Notes: a model not told the origin generated them from the sequence alone. A DNA stretch of 64,000 nucleotides from Streptomyces flavidovirens DSM 40150 (GCF_000429085.1 NZ_AUBE01000029.1:1-64000), one strand, 5' to 3'; shown: positions 25,144 to 33,532, counted from the stretch's first letter. Program-made: numbers and translations.

Positions 25144-25461
25144 TTCCCCACCCCGCCCCTTCCCGAACTGGGGCCCGCCCCAGCCCCCGGTCCTCAAACG
25201 CCGGACGGGCTGGAGCTGACCGGGGATGCCTGGGGCGCCGCCCCGGTCCCCGCTCCTCGAACGCCGGACGGCTGGATGTGCGGGCAGGGGCGAGCTGTGC
25301 CGATCTGGGCCGCACCAGCGGCCCGGCCGCTGCGACCAGGCCGCGCGACTTGGTCCGCCTCGCGGCAACCATCTCCCAGCCCGTCCGGCGTTTGAGGACA
25401 GGCCCGTAGGGCGTCGGGGTCCGGGGCTGGCCCCCGGGTCGGGAAGGGGCGGGGTGGGGAA
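25144..25461. repeat. Nested perfect inverted repeats (Streptomyces intergenic element)
   Basis: The outer arms are 25144-25166 and 25439-25461 (23 bp, perfect); the inner arms are 25190-25213 and 25376-25399 (24 bp, perfect, GTCCTCAAACGCCGG and complement). The interior includes a further degenerate copy (cctcgaacgccggacgg). It fills the gap between the divergently placed starts and ends of the AraC and YihY genes; 25463-25530 is additional low-complexity cccggccgca repeats. No gene is credible here. Confidence 0.9.
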
Positions 25462-25530
25462 GTCGCCCCGCAGGGCACCCCCGGCCGCACCCCCGGCCGC
25501 AGCCCCGGCCGCACCCTCCTCCCGCCGCGC

Positions 25531-26706
25531 CTACTGGCGTGAGTCCCGTGGCTCGCGTGCCGGCCGTGACGTGTCCTTCGGTTCCTTCTCCCGGCTGGTG
25601 TGCAGGCGGGACTTCACATCGTCCGGCGGCAGGAAGCGCGACCACCGCTCCGGGAACTCCGACGGCATGTCCGGGTCGGACTCGTCCGCGTCCCCGTCCC
25701 CCGCCGCCGCACGCGCCGCTTCCGCCCGCGCGATGACAGCCGCCGCCTGGGCCGTCCGTACCCGGTCGTTGGCCTCACGGGCCGCGGCCGTGGCGACCGA
25801 GGGCCAGACCCGGTCGATCGCGGCGTTGACCGCCGCACCGACCAGGACCGCGAAAGCGCAGATGCAGATCCACAGCAGGACCGCGATGGGGGCGGCCAGG
25901 GAGCCGTAGATCGTCGGGCCCTCGACCGTGCTGGTGAGGTAGATCCGGAGCAGGAAGCTCCCGAGCACACACATCGCGAGCGCCATAAGCGCCCCCGGCA
26001 CGTCCTCCACCCACGGCGAACGCACGGGCACGGACACGTGGTACAGCGTCGTGAGGAAGACGATCGACAGCACGATGACGACGGGCCAGTACAGGATGCT
26101 GACGACCTCCGTCCCGAACGGCACCAGGTCCACCACCCGGTCGGGACCGACCACCATCAGCGGAAGAACGACCGCGCCGATGATCAGTGCGATGACGTAC
26201 AGCAGGAAGGCGAGCAGCCGGGTCTTCACGATGCCGCGGTGGCCGTCGAGCCCGTACATGACGGTGATCGTGTCGATGAAGACGTTGACCGCACGGGAGC
26301 CCGACCAGAGGGCGATGGCGAAGCCGATGGAGATGATGTCGGGGCGGGCGCCCTGGGTGACGTCGGCGATGAGCGGTTTGGCGAAGTCGTTGACGCCGCG
26401 GTCGGACAGGACCGTTTCGGCGGCGGTCAGGATGTTGCGCTCGATGGACGCGACCGTGTCGGTGTCGGTCCAGGCGTCGACGTAACCGAGCAGGCCGATC
26501 ATGCCGAGCAGGAGGGGCGGCAGGGACAGCAGGGTGAAGAACGCCGCCTCGGCGGCGAGACCGAGGATGCGGTACTCGATGCACGAGTTGACGGTGTCCT
26601 TCAGCAGCAACCAGACCAACTTGCGCTTCGAGACGTTGCGGTAGAGGACTCTTGCCCGGTGAAGCCGGCCCTCGGGCCGTTCGGGTGTTTCTTTTGCTGC
26701 CTGCAC
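25531..26706 (-). CDS. YihY/BrkB-family inner-membrane protein
   Basis: A 391-residue membrane protein. About six transmembrane helices lie between residues 40 and 305, including FFTLLSLPPLLLGMIGLLGY, LLAFLLYVIALIIGAVVLPL, VVIVLSIVFLTTLYHV, LMALAMCVLGSFLLRIY and VLLWICICAFAVLVGAAVN. The A-F-F and W-S-G-S-R-A motifs fit the BrkB family, whose biochemical role is unsettled. The last 85 residues are charged and probably cytoplasmic. The assigned GTG at 26706 touches an AAGGAGG directly, so the real start may lie a little downstream. It is divergent from the acyl-CoA dehydrogenase gene, with start codons 17 bp apart. Confidence 0.82.
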   Translation of the reverse strand: MQAAKETPERPEGRLHRARVLYRNVSKRKLVWLLLKDTVNSCIEYRILGLAAEAAFFTLLSLPPLLLGMIGLLGYVDAWTDTDTVASIERNILTAAETVLSDRGVNDFAKPLIADVTQGARPDIISIGFAIALWSGSRAVNVFIDTITVMYGLDGHRGIVKTRLLAFLLYVIALIIGAVVLPLMVVGPDRVVDLVPFGTEVVSILYWPVVIVLSIVFLTTLYHVSVPVRSPWVEDVPGALMALAMCVLGSFLLRIYLTSTVEGPTIYGSLAAPIAVLLWICICAFAVLVGAAVNAAIDRVWPSVATAAAREANDRVRTAQAAAVIARAEAARAAAGDGDADESDPDMPSEFPERWSRFLPPDDVKSRLHTSREKEPKDTSRPAREPRDSRQ

Positions 26707-26711
26707 CTCCT

Positions 26712-26717
26712 TACCGT
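26712..26717 (+). promoter_or_regulatory. Probable leaderless -10 box for the acyl-CoA dehydrogenase gene
   Basis: TACCGT lies six bases before the ATG at 26724 and overlaps the AAGGAGG/GTG start of the divergent yihY-like gene. No ribosome binding site is present on the plus strand. Confidence 0.45.
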
Positions 26718-26723
26718 AGCGGC

Positions 26724-28358
26724 ATGGCAGCCACCACTCACACAGTGACCAATCAGGCTCCGCCCCTGGTGGAGTACGACGTCTTCACGTCCGACCGGGC
26801 CCTGTCGGAGGGTGTGGAACGGCACGTCGCGCCCGAACTCGCCGAGGAAGTACGGGAAGAACTGGCGGGCCTCGGCCGCACCGCCGGGTCCTTCCAGGCT
26901 CAGGAATGGGGGGTGCAGGCCAACGAGAACCCACCAAAACTGCGGACCCACGACCGCTACGGCCATCGGATCGACGAGGTGGAGTTCCATCCGGCCTGGC
27001 ACCGGCTGCTCGACAGGGCCGTCGCGGCGGGGCTCACGGACGCCTGGGGACGGCCCGGCGGGCATGTGCGGCGAGCAGCGGGCTTCCTGGTGTGGACGCA
27101 GGCCGAGGCGGGGCACGGCTGCCCGGTGTCCATGACACACGCGGCGGTGCCGGCGCTGCGCACCGACCCGGCTCTGGCCGCCGAGTGGGAGCCGCGGCTC
27201 ACCTCTCATGTGTACGAGGAGGGGCTGACGACGCCGTCGCTCAAGGCCGGGGCGCTCTTCGGGATGGGCATGACGGAGAAGCAGGGCGGCAGCGACGTAC
27301 GCGCCAACACGACGCGGGCGGAGCCGGTAGCCGGGGCGGGCGAGTACCTGCTGACCGGGCACAAGTGGTTCTGCTCGGCGCCGATGTCCGACGGCTTCCT
27401 GGTGCTGGCGCAGGCGCCGGGCGGGCTGAGCTGCTTCCTGGTGCCGAGGGTGCTGGCCGACGGGACGCGCAATGTGTTCCGGATCCAGCGCCTCAAGGAC
27501 AAGCTGGGCAACCGGTCCAACGCGTCGAGCGAGGTCGAGTTCGACGGGACGTGGGCGCGGCTCGTCGGTGAGGAGGGGCGCGGGGTGCGCACCATCATCG
27601 AGATGGTGGCGGCGACCCGGCTCGACTGTGTGCTCGGCTCGGCGGCGCTGATGCGCCAGTCCGTGGCCCAGGCCACGCATCACGCGGCGTACCGCAGCGC
27701 CTTCGGCTCCAAGCTGATCAACAAGCCGCTGATGCGCAACGTGCTGGCCGACCTGGCGCTGGAGTCCGAGGCGGCGACGACGCTCGCGATGCGGCTGGCG
27801 GCGGCGTACGACAGCGACACCGAGCAGGACCGTGCCTTCCTGCGGCTGGCGGTGCCCGCCGCCAAGTACTGGGTGACGAAGCGGTGTACGCCGGTCGCGG
27901 CGGAGGCGCTGGAGTGCCTGGGCGGCAATGGGTACGTCGAGGAGTCGGGCATGCCGCGGCTGCTGCGCGAATCGCCGCTCAACTCGATCTGGGAGGGCTC
28001 GGGGAACGTACAGGCGCTGGATGTGCTGCGGGCGCTCCAGCGCGAACCGCAGGCGCTGAACGCCTTCCTCACCGAGATCGGTCAGGCGCGCGGCGCCGAC
28101 CACCGCCTCGACGGGGCGATCAAGGATCTGCTGACCGAACTGGCCGACCTGGGCGGCATGGAGGGGCGGGCGCGCCGCGTCGTCGAGCGGATGGCGCTCG
28201 TGCTGCAGGGTTCGCTGCTGGTGCGGTGGGCGCCGCCGGAGGTCGCGGACGCGTTCTGCGCGTCGCGGCTCGGTGGGGACTGGGGCGCGGCGTTCGGCAC
28301 GCTGCCGCACAGCCTCGACCTGGCGGCGGTGGTGGAGAGGGCGCGGGTGGAGGTGTGA
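26724..28358 (+). CDS. Acyl-CoA dehydrogenase family protein, AidB-like
   Basis: A 544-residue flavoprotein. The length, the SMTHAAVPAL region, the flavin-binding MGMTEKQGGSDVRANTT and the C-terminal LGGNGYVEESGMPRLLRES and SIWEGSGNVQALDVLRAL blocks match the AidB branch (alkylation-response acyl-CoA dehydrogenases), not a chain-length-specific beta-oxidation enzyme. AidB of E. coli binds DNA and FAD; whether this homologue protects DNA is unproved. Start ATG at 26724, probably leaderless. The 371-bp region after it contains a strong hairpin and the regulator promoter. Confidence 0.82.
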   Translation: MAATTHTVTNQAPPLVEYDVFTSDRALSEGVERHVAPELAEEVREELAGLGRTAGSFQAQEWGVQANENPPKLRTHDRYGHRIDEVEFHPAWHRLLDRAVAAGLTDAWGRPGGHVRRAAGFLVWTQAEAGHGCPVSMTHAAVPALRTDPALAAEWEPRLTSHVYEEGLTTPSLKAGALFGMGMTEKQGGSDVRANTTRAEPVAGAGEYLLTGHKWFCSAPMSDGFLVLAQAPGGLSCFLVPRVLADGTRNVFRIQRLKDKLGNRSNASSEVEFDGTWARLVGEEGRGVRTIIEMVAATRLDCVLGSAALMRQSVAQATHHAAYRSAFGSKLINKPLMRNVLADLALESEAATTLAMRLAAAYDSDTEQDRAFLRLAVPAAKYWVTKRCTPVAAEALECLGGNGYVEESGMPRLLRESPLNSIWEGSGNVQALDVLRALQREPQALNAFLTEIGQARGADHRLDGAIKDLLTELADLGGMEGRARRVVERMALVLQGSLLVRWAPPEVADAFCASRLGGDWGAAFGTLPHSLDLAAVVERARVEV

Positions 28359-28533
28359 GGAGCGGCGAGGGCGGGACCCACAGGGACTGACCGGGGCTGA
28401 TCGGGGGTCGATCGGGGCTGATCAGGTCCGGCCGGTCAGGCCGGGAGGCGGAACACCGCCCGGCCGCCGGGCCCGTTCCGCTGCCCGACCCGGCGGGCCG
28501 CCGGGGGAACGACCCGCCGGGAGATGGGAGCCG

Positions 28534-28569
28534 CCGGGGTGATGCTGCGCCGACACGGCATCACCCCGG
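28534..28569. terminator. Stem-loop downstream of the AidB-like gene
   Basis: CCGGGGTGATG and CATCACCCCGG form an 11-bp perfect stem with a 14-base loop. It has no T tract, as is common in Streptomyces terminators; it could instead be an operator for the regulator that starts at 28730. The rest of 28359-28729 is GC-rich repeats of ggggctgatc type, with no gene that I can support. Confidence 0.45.
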
Positions 28570-28613
28570 CTGAACGTCTCCACCTTCGTACAAACGCGAC
28601 CCGGCGCACGAGA

Positions 28614-28629
28614 GTTGCAGACCGTTGCA
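28614..28629. promoter_or_regulatory. Direct GTTGCA repeats one helical turn apart
   Basis: GTTGCA occurs at 28614-28619 and 28624-28629, ten bases start to start, about 100 bp before the GAF-regulator start. It may be an autoregulatory binding site or part of a promoter region; no factor is identified. Confidence 0.3.
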
Positions 28630-28729
28630 AAGTTGTCCGGACTACAGGCGCGCGCGCCCACGACGGTGCACGATGAGGAGTGACCACCTCACAGCCAGTG
28701 ACCCTCACGTGAGTTACGGGGTACGCCCA

Positions 28730-30046
28730 GTGAACATCCAGCCTCTCGACCCCCTCCGCCTGTCACCTCCGGGCACCGGGCCCAGCGCCGATGGGACCCG
28801 GCTGCTGGCCCGGGTACGGGCAGCCGCCCTCGCCGGCGAGACGCCGCACGTCGCGCCGCGTCCCGTCATCGACGCGTCCTGGCAACGCGTGATGCGTATC
28901 GGGATCGACCCGGACCGGAGCACCGCCAGCGACCTCCTGCCGGCCGGTGAACTGGAGCACCGGCGCCGGTCCACCGCGCTCGGTGAGCTGCTTCCCTCGC
29001 TCAGCCAGGGGCTGATCTCGGTCGTGCAGGCGTCGCAGCAGATCATGGTGGTGACCGACGAGGAGGGCCGCGTGCTGTGGCGCGACGGCGACCGTGGGGT
29101 GATGCGCAAGGCCGACGGCATCTGCCTGGAGGCGGGCGCGGCCTGGAGCGAGGACACGACGGGCACGAACGGCATCGGCACCGCGTTGGAACTGCGCAGA
29201 CCCGTCCAGGTGCACTCCGCCGAGCACTTCGTCCGTACGCTCCACGACTGGACGTGCGCGGCCGCGCCCGTGCACGATCCGCGGGACGGGCGGCTCCTCG
29301 GCGTCATAGATGTGAGCGGGGCCGACTCCACGTTCCACCCGGCCACGCTCGCCCTCGTGGAATCCGTGGCCCGGCTCGCCGAGGCCGAACTGCGCGACCG
29401 GCACCTCATGTCCGTCGAGCGGCTGCGGTCGGTGGCGTCGCCCATCCTGTGCCGGGTGGGCGGCCGGGCGCTCGCGGTCGACTCGCACGGCTGGCTCGCG
29501 GCGGTGACAGGGATGCCGCCGGTCGACCGGCTGCCGCTGCCGAAGTCGTTCCGGGCGGGCCGAAGATGGCTGCCTTCGCTGGGCATGTGCGCGGTGGAGC
29601 CGCTGCCGGGCGGGTGGCTGGTGCGGGTGGAGGAGGCGGCGGCGGCTGGGCCGGACGTGGCCGAGAGCGCGGTGAGCCGGGTCGTACTGGACCTGAGCAG
29701 TCGGCGGCGTTCGTCGGTGACCGTTTCGGGACCGGCCGGGCGCTGGACGCACGAGCTCAGTCCACGGCACGCGGAGCTGCTGTACGTACTGTGTGTGCAC
29801 CGGGAGGGGCGCAGCGCGGCCGAGCTGGCGGCGGATCTGTTCGGCGACCGGACGCGGACGGTGACGGTACGGGCCGAAATATCCCGGCTTCGGCGCCACT
29901 TCGCCCAGGTCCTGGCCCACCGTCCGTACCGCTTCGTGGACGAGGTGGAGGTGGAGGTGGTCCCCCCGCCCCACCCGGCGGACCTGCTCCCCCACTCCAC
30001 GGCCCCGGCGATCACGGCGGCGCGACGGCTGCCGGCGCAGGGTTAG
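28730..30046 (+). CDS. GAF-domain transcriptional regulator (AcoR-like N terminus)
   Basis: A 438-residue regulator from the GTG at 28730 (GGGG eight bases upstream); the frame is open to 28625 and an ATG at 28673 is possible. The N terminus has the VIDASWQRVMRIGIDPDR and LLPSLSQGLISVVQASQQIM pattern of AcoR-type activators, followed by a GAF domain with AAWSEDTTGTNGIGTALE and DWTCAAAPVHDPRDGRLLGV. There is no AAA+ sigma-54 domain. Instead the C terminus carries a winged-helix-like segment, LSPRHAELLYVLCVHREGRS and VTVRAEISRLRRHF. Such proteins in Streptomyces often control alcohol or aldehyde oxidation genes; none is adjacent here. Confidence 0.78.
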   Translation: MNIQPLDPLRLSPPGTGPSADGTRLLARVRAAALAGETPHVAPRPVIDASWQRVMRIGIDPDRSTASDLLPAGELEHRRRSTALGELLPSLSQGLISVVQASQQIMVVTDEEGRVLWRDGDRGVMRKADGICLEAGAAWSEDTTGTNGIGTALELRRPVQVHSAEHFVRTLHDWTCAAAPVHDPRDGRLLGVIDVSGADSTFHPATLALVESVARLAEAELRDRHLMSVERLRSVASPILCRVGGRALAVDSHGWLAAVTGMPPVDRLPLPKSFRAGRRWLPSLGMCAVEPLPGGWLVRVEEAAAAGPDVAESAVSRVVLDLSSRRRSSVTVSGPAGRWTHELSPRHAELLYVLCVHREGRSAAELAADLFGDRTRTVTVRAEISRLRRHFAQVLAHRPYRFVDEVEVEVVPPPHPADLLPHSTAPAITAARRLPAQG

Positions 30047-30115
30047 GCGGCGACGCGAGCCGCTGCGTGGGACCCCTTCCTTCTCCCCTTCCCGCTCCGC
30101 CGCGCGGGGGGCGAG

Positions 30116-30172
30116 CCCCAGACCCCGGACGGGCTGAATGTGCTGCGGCGGTTGAGAAGCGGGTCTGGGGCG
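30116..30172. repeat. Small inverted repeat of the intergenic family
   Basis: gccccagaccc (30116-30126) and gggtctggggc (30162-30172) are perfect 11-bp arms around cggacgggctgaatgtgctg. The wording matches the arms of the element at 16129-16745. Confidence 0.75.
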
Positions 30173-30252
30173 GAGCCCCACACGCGCCGGAGCGGCAAAG
30201 TGTCGTAGCGCGGACCGGCGGGGTGGAGAAATAGCCCGCGCAGCGGCTCGCC

Positions 30253-30456
30253 CTAGCCGTACGCCGGTACCGAGCCGGGGCCGGCCTCCGAGCCGGCACC
30301 GGCACGCCACGGCGGATTCGCGCCCCGCACCGCACACGTCGCCGCCGCGACCTCCGCCCCGAACCGCGCCGCGTCCTCCGCCTGCCGCCAGGTCAGGCCG
30401 CCGAGCCCGCCGCCGAGCAGGCCGGCGGCGTGCAGCCGGGGCCAGTCGCCCGGACC
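30253..30456 (-). pseudogene. C-terminal remnant of a PfkB-family sugar kinase
   Basis: Read on the minus strand, this gives about 68 codons ending in TAG at 30253: GDWPRLHAAGLLGGGLGGLT, then QAEDAARFGAEVAAATCAVR, then GANPPW. This closely resembles the last helices of Streptomyces fructokinase/PfkB proteins. There is no start codon: the frame meets a stop at about 30475, and no kinase core (GDS or GAGD motifs) precedes it. The rest of 30047-30669 consists of intergenic repeats. It is probably the leftover of a deletion. Confidence 0.6.
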
Positions 30457-30483
30457 GGCTGAAGTCGACCGACGTCACCGGCT

Positions 30484-30625
30484 CCGTGTCATGCGGGGGC
30501 TGTGCCCCGACCCGCCTCCGCGATCCGCCCCGCCCTCGGCGCTGCCCCACGCCTCGCTCCTCAAGCGCCGGAGGCGCTGAGAGGTTCCGTACGCGGCACC
30601 ATCCAGCCCGTCCGGCCCTTTATCG
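30484..30625. repeat. Degenerate copy of the intergenic repeat family
   Basis: Contains ggggctgtgccccgacccgcc, ctcctcaagcgccggaggcg and ccagcccgtccgg, the building blocks of the elements at 16129 and 25144. The copy is too diverged to show full arms. Confidence 0.6.
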
Positions 30626-30669
30626 AGCCTGGCTTTGGCCAGGGCACGGGCCCGTGGTTCGCTTGCCGC

Positions 30670-31239
30670 ATGAGCACCGTCACTGTGACCACCTGGTCCC
30701 TGGAACAGACCTCCCCCGACGACCTGCGGCCGGCCGCCGAGCCGGCGGGGGACATCCGGATCGTGCGGGCGCAGATCCCCTCCCCGGAGTTCAGCCGCTT
30801 CCTCTATACGGCGGTGGGCGGTGACATCGGGTGGACCGACCGGCTCGGGCTCACGTACGAGCAGTGGCAGGCGGCCCTGGACCGGCCCGGTGTCGAGACC
30901 TGGGTCGCGTACGAGAACGGCACTCCGGCCGGGTACGTGGAGCTGGACCCGCAGGACGAGGGCGTCGTCGAGATCATGTACTTCGGTCTGATCCCGGCCT
31001 TCCGGGGGCGTCGGATCGGCGGGCATCTGCTCTCCTGCGGAGTCGCGCGCGCCTGGGATCTCGCCGAGCGGTGGCCGGAGCGCCCCGGCACGAAGCGGGT
31101 GTGGCTGCACACGTGCAGCAAGGACGGGCCGCACGCCATGGACAACTACCTGCGCCGCGGGTTCCGGCTCTTCGAGACGAAGACGGCCGAGGAGGAGGAC
31201 GTGGCGAGCCCCGGCCCGTGGCCCGGAGCGCACGTCTGA
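30670..31239 (+). CDS. GNAT-family N-acetyltransferase
   Basis: A 189-residue acetyltransferase. The acetyl-CoA loop is FGLIPAFRGRRIGGHLLSCG (R/Q-x-x-G-x-G/A type) around 112-131, preceded by the beta strand GYVELDPQDEGVVEIMYF and followed by VWLHTCSKDGPHAMDNYLRR, which is typical of the family. The ATG at 30670 lacks an obvious binding site. The acceptor is unknown. It lies between the kinase remnant and the sulfur cluster, on the same strand as the latter but with a 144-bp gap before the leader peptide. Confidence 0.82.
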   Translation: MSTVTVTTWSLEQTSPDDLRPAAEPAGDIRIVRAQIPSPEFSRFLYTAVGGDIGWTDRLGLTYEQWQAALDRPGVETWVAYENGTPAGYVELDPQDEGVVEIMYFGLIPAFRGRRIGGHLLSCGVARAWDLAERWPERPGTKRVWLHTCSKDGPHAMDNYLRRGFRLFETKTAEEEDVASPGPWPGAHV

Positions 31240-31383
31240 GCGACGGCACGGCACCCGCCCGGAGGGCGGCCGGGGAGTGGCCGAAGAGTGACCGGTGACA
31301 CACCGTCTCGCGATTCGGGACAGAGTTGTCCACATTGTGGGCGGTGGTGGACTGGCCGGAGATCCGCGTGACACGCTTCCGTC

Positions 31384-31467
31384 ATGTCTTCAGCTGGAGT
31401 TGCCTTGGTGAGTCGGCGGCACGTCGACCTCGGCCGCATGTCCAGCGCCATCTGTTTGGTGGGCTGA
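31384..31467 (+). CDS. Cysteine-attenuation leader peptide
   Basis: A 27-codon ORF with the SRRHVDLGRMSSAIC signature of actinobacterial leader peptides found ahead of sulfur-assimilation genes; it has a single Cys codon near its end (IC-LVG). By analogy with the mycobacterial cysteine-responsive attenuators, ribosome stalling at Cys when cysteine is short should alter folding of the RNA that follows and allow sir expression. The ATG has no clear binding site; CACGCT six bases upstream suggests a leaderless message. Confidence 0.75.
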   Translation: MSSAGVALVSRRHVDLGRMSSAICLVG

Positions 31468-31541
31468 CAGCACAGCACCGCCGCATTTACTAGCCGTCCC
31501 CGCCGTCGCGGACGAGCCGGCCACCCCGATACGCACGTGAT

Positions 31542-31640
31542 CTCCGCCCACCGGGCGGAGCACTCCGGTCTGGCGTGTCCGACCGACTTTTCGCAGGTCA
31601 CAGGGGGCGGCTGGCGCGATCCGCCACCCCTTGAGCCGCC
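31542..31640 (+). promoter_or_regulatory. RNA hairpins of the sir attenuator leader
   Basis: A perfect 8-bp stem with three-base loop (ctccgccc-acc-gggcggag, 31542-31560) is followed by a larger hairpin with arms ggcggct (31606-31612) and agccgcc (31634-31640), ending four bases before the GAAGGA ribosome binding site of sir. Alternative folding after leader-peptide stalling is an inference; no folding calculation was made. The rest of 31240-31658 holds only the leader ORF. Confidence 0.5.
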
Positions 31641-31658
31641 AGAGAAGGACGAACAACC

Positions 31659-33356
31659 ATGGCCGCCACGCCGGACAAGCCCGCTGCCGTCACGCCCCGC
31701 CGCAAGGCCGGACGCCACCGTGGCGAGGGTCAGTGGGCCGTAGGTCACTTCACCCCCCTCAATGGCAATGAGCAGTTCAAGAAGGACGACGACGGTCTCA
31801 ATGTGCGGACACGCATTGAGACGATCTACTCCAAGCGCGGGTTCGACTCCATCGACCCCAACGACCTGCGCGGACGCATGCGCTGGTGGGGCCTCTACAC
31901 CCAGCGCAAGCCCGGCATCGACGGCGGCAAGACCGCGATCCTGGAGCCGGAGGAGCTGGACGACGAGTACTTCATGCTGCGCGTGCGTATCGACGGCGGG
32001 CGGCTGACCACCGAGCAGTTGCGCGTCATCGGTGAGATCTCGCAGGAGTTCGCGCGCGGGACGGCCGACCTCACCGACCGGCAGAACGTCCAGTACCACT
32101 GGATCCGGATCGAGGACGTACCGGAGATCTGGCGGCGGCTCGAAGAGGTCGGGCTGTCCACGACCGAGGCGTGCGGCGACACGCCCCGCGTCATCCTCGG
32201 CTCCCCCGTCGCGGGCATCGCCGAGAACGAGATCATCGACGGCTCCCCCGCCATCGACGAGATCCAGCGCCGCTTCATCGGCAACCCGGACTTCTCCAAC
32301 CTGCCCCGCAAGTTCAAGTCCGCCGTTTCCGGCTCGCCCCAGCTCGATGTCGCGCACGAGATCAACGACATCGCTTTTGTCGGCGTCAACCACCCCGAGC
32401 ACGGGCCCGGTTTCGACCTCTGGGTCGGCGGCGGGCTCTCCACCAACCCCAAGCTCGGTGTCCGGCTCGGCGCCTGGGTGCCGCTCGACGAAGTGCCGGA
32501 CGTCTACGGCGGCGTCATCGGCATCTTCCGCGACTACGGCTACCGCCGCCTGCGCACCCGCGCCCGCCTGAAGTTCCTCGTCGCCGACTGGGGCCCGGAG
32601 AAGTTCCGCCAGATCCTGGAAGACGAATATCTCAAGTACAAGCTCGTCGACGGCCCCGCGCCTGCTCAGCCCACCGGCACCTGGCGCGACCACCTCGGCG
32701 TGCACAAGCAGAAGGACGGCCGTTTCTACGTCGGCTTCGCCCCGCGCGTCGGCCGCGTGGACGGCGCCACGCTGACGAAGATCGCCGACATGGCCGGAGC
32801 GCACGGCTCGGGCCGGCTGCGCACCACCGCCGAGCAGAAGATGATCGTGCTCGACGTGGAGGAGGCTCAGGTCGAGTCTCTCGTCGCCGGGCTTGAGGCG
32901 CTGGACCTGCGGGTCACGCCGTCGCCCTTCCGGCGCGGCACGATGGCCTGCACCGGCATCGAGTTCTGCAAGCTGGCGATCGTCGAGACGAAGGCGCGCG
33001 GCGCCTCGCTCATCGACGAGCTGGAGCGGCGCATCCCGGAGTTCGACGAGCCCATCACCATCAACATCAACGGCTGCCCGAACGCCTGCGCCCGTATCCA
33101 GGTGGCGGACATCGGTCTCAAGGGCCAGCTGGTCCTGGACGACAACGGCAACCAGGTCGAGGGCTTCCAGGTGCACCTGGGCGGCGCGCTCGGCCTTGAG
33201 GCCGGTTTCGGCCGCAAGGTGCGTGGCCTGAAGGTCACCTCGGCCGAGCTGCCCGACTACGTCGAGCGCGTCCTGCTCCGCTTCCAGGAGCAGCGGGAAG
33301 CCGGCGAGCGCTTCGCGACCTGGGTGGCGCGGGCGAGCGACGGAGACCTGGTATGA
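31659..33356 (+). CDS. sir: Ferredoxin-dependent assimilatory sulfite (or nitrite) reductase
   Basis: A 565-residue siroheme/4Fe-4S reductase. The cluster and siroheme ligands are Cys431-x5-Cys437 (ACTGIEFCK) and Cys473-x3-Cys477 (NGCPNACAR). Two ferrodoxin-like half-domains flank them (MLRVRIDGGRLTTEQLRVI; FYVGFAPRVGRVDG). Its place at the head of cysHCDN argues for sulfite, not nitrite, as substrate: sulfite from CysH would be reduced to sulfide. The ATG at 31659 has a GAAGGA site. Its stop overlaps the next small gene (ATGA). Confidence 0.9.
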   Translation: MAATPDKPAAVTPRRKAGRHRGEGQWAVGHFTPLNGNEQFKKDDDGLNVRTRIETIYSKRGFDSIDPNDLRGRMRWWGLYTQRKPGIDGGKTAILEPEELDDEYFMLRVRIDGGRLTTEQLRVIGEISQEFARGTADLTDRQNVQYHWIRIEDVPEIWRRLEEVGLSTTEACGDTPRVILGSPVAGIAENEIIDGSPAIDEIQRRFIGNPDFSNLPRKFKSAVSGSPQLDVAHEINDIAFVGVNHPEHGPGFDLWVGGGLSTNPKLGVRLGAWVPLDEVPDVYGGVIGIFRDYGYRRLRTRARLKFLVADWGPEKFRQILEDEYLKYKLVDGPAPAQPTGTWRDHLGVHKQKDGRFYVGFAPRVGRVDGATLTKIADMAGAHGSGRLRTTAEQKMIVLDVEEAQVESLVAGLEALDLRVTPSPFRRGTMACTGIEFCKLAIVETKARGASLIDELERRIPEFDEPITININGCPNACARIQVADIGLKGQLVLDDNGNQVEGFQVHLGGALGLEAGFGRKVRGLKVTSAELPDYVERVLLRFQEQREAGERFATWVARASDGDLV

Positions 33357-33532
33357 GCGAGCGTGCGGCGCCGTTCCACTGCCCGTACTGCGGCGACGAG
33401 GACCTGCGGCCCAACGAGACCGGTCACGGCGCGTGGGAATGCGCGGCATGCAACCGCGCCTTCCAGTTGAAGTTCCTCGGGCTGCTCGCCCGTGGGATTC
33501 AGCGCAACGACGGTGGAGGGGACGAGATATGA
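33353..33532 (+). CDS. Small double-CxxC zinc-ribbon-like protein
   Basis: A 59-residue protein with CPYCG and CAACN pairs about 20 residues apart, as in a zinc ribbon, and a hydrophobic-basic tail (FQLKFLGLLARGIQRND). It overlaps sir upstream and cysH downstream by four bases each, so it is translated as part of the sulfur operon. Similar tiny proteins sit between sir and cysH in other Streptomyces. The role is unproved: it might be a sulfur carrier, an electron-transfer helper or a reductase assembly factor. Confidence 0.8.
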   Translation: MSERAAPFHCPYCGDEDLRPNETGHGAWECAACNRAFQLKFLGLLARGIQRNDGGGDEI

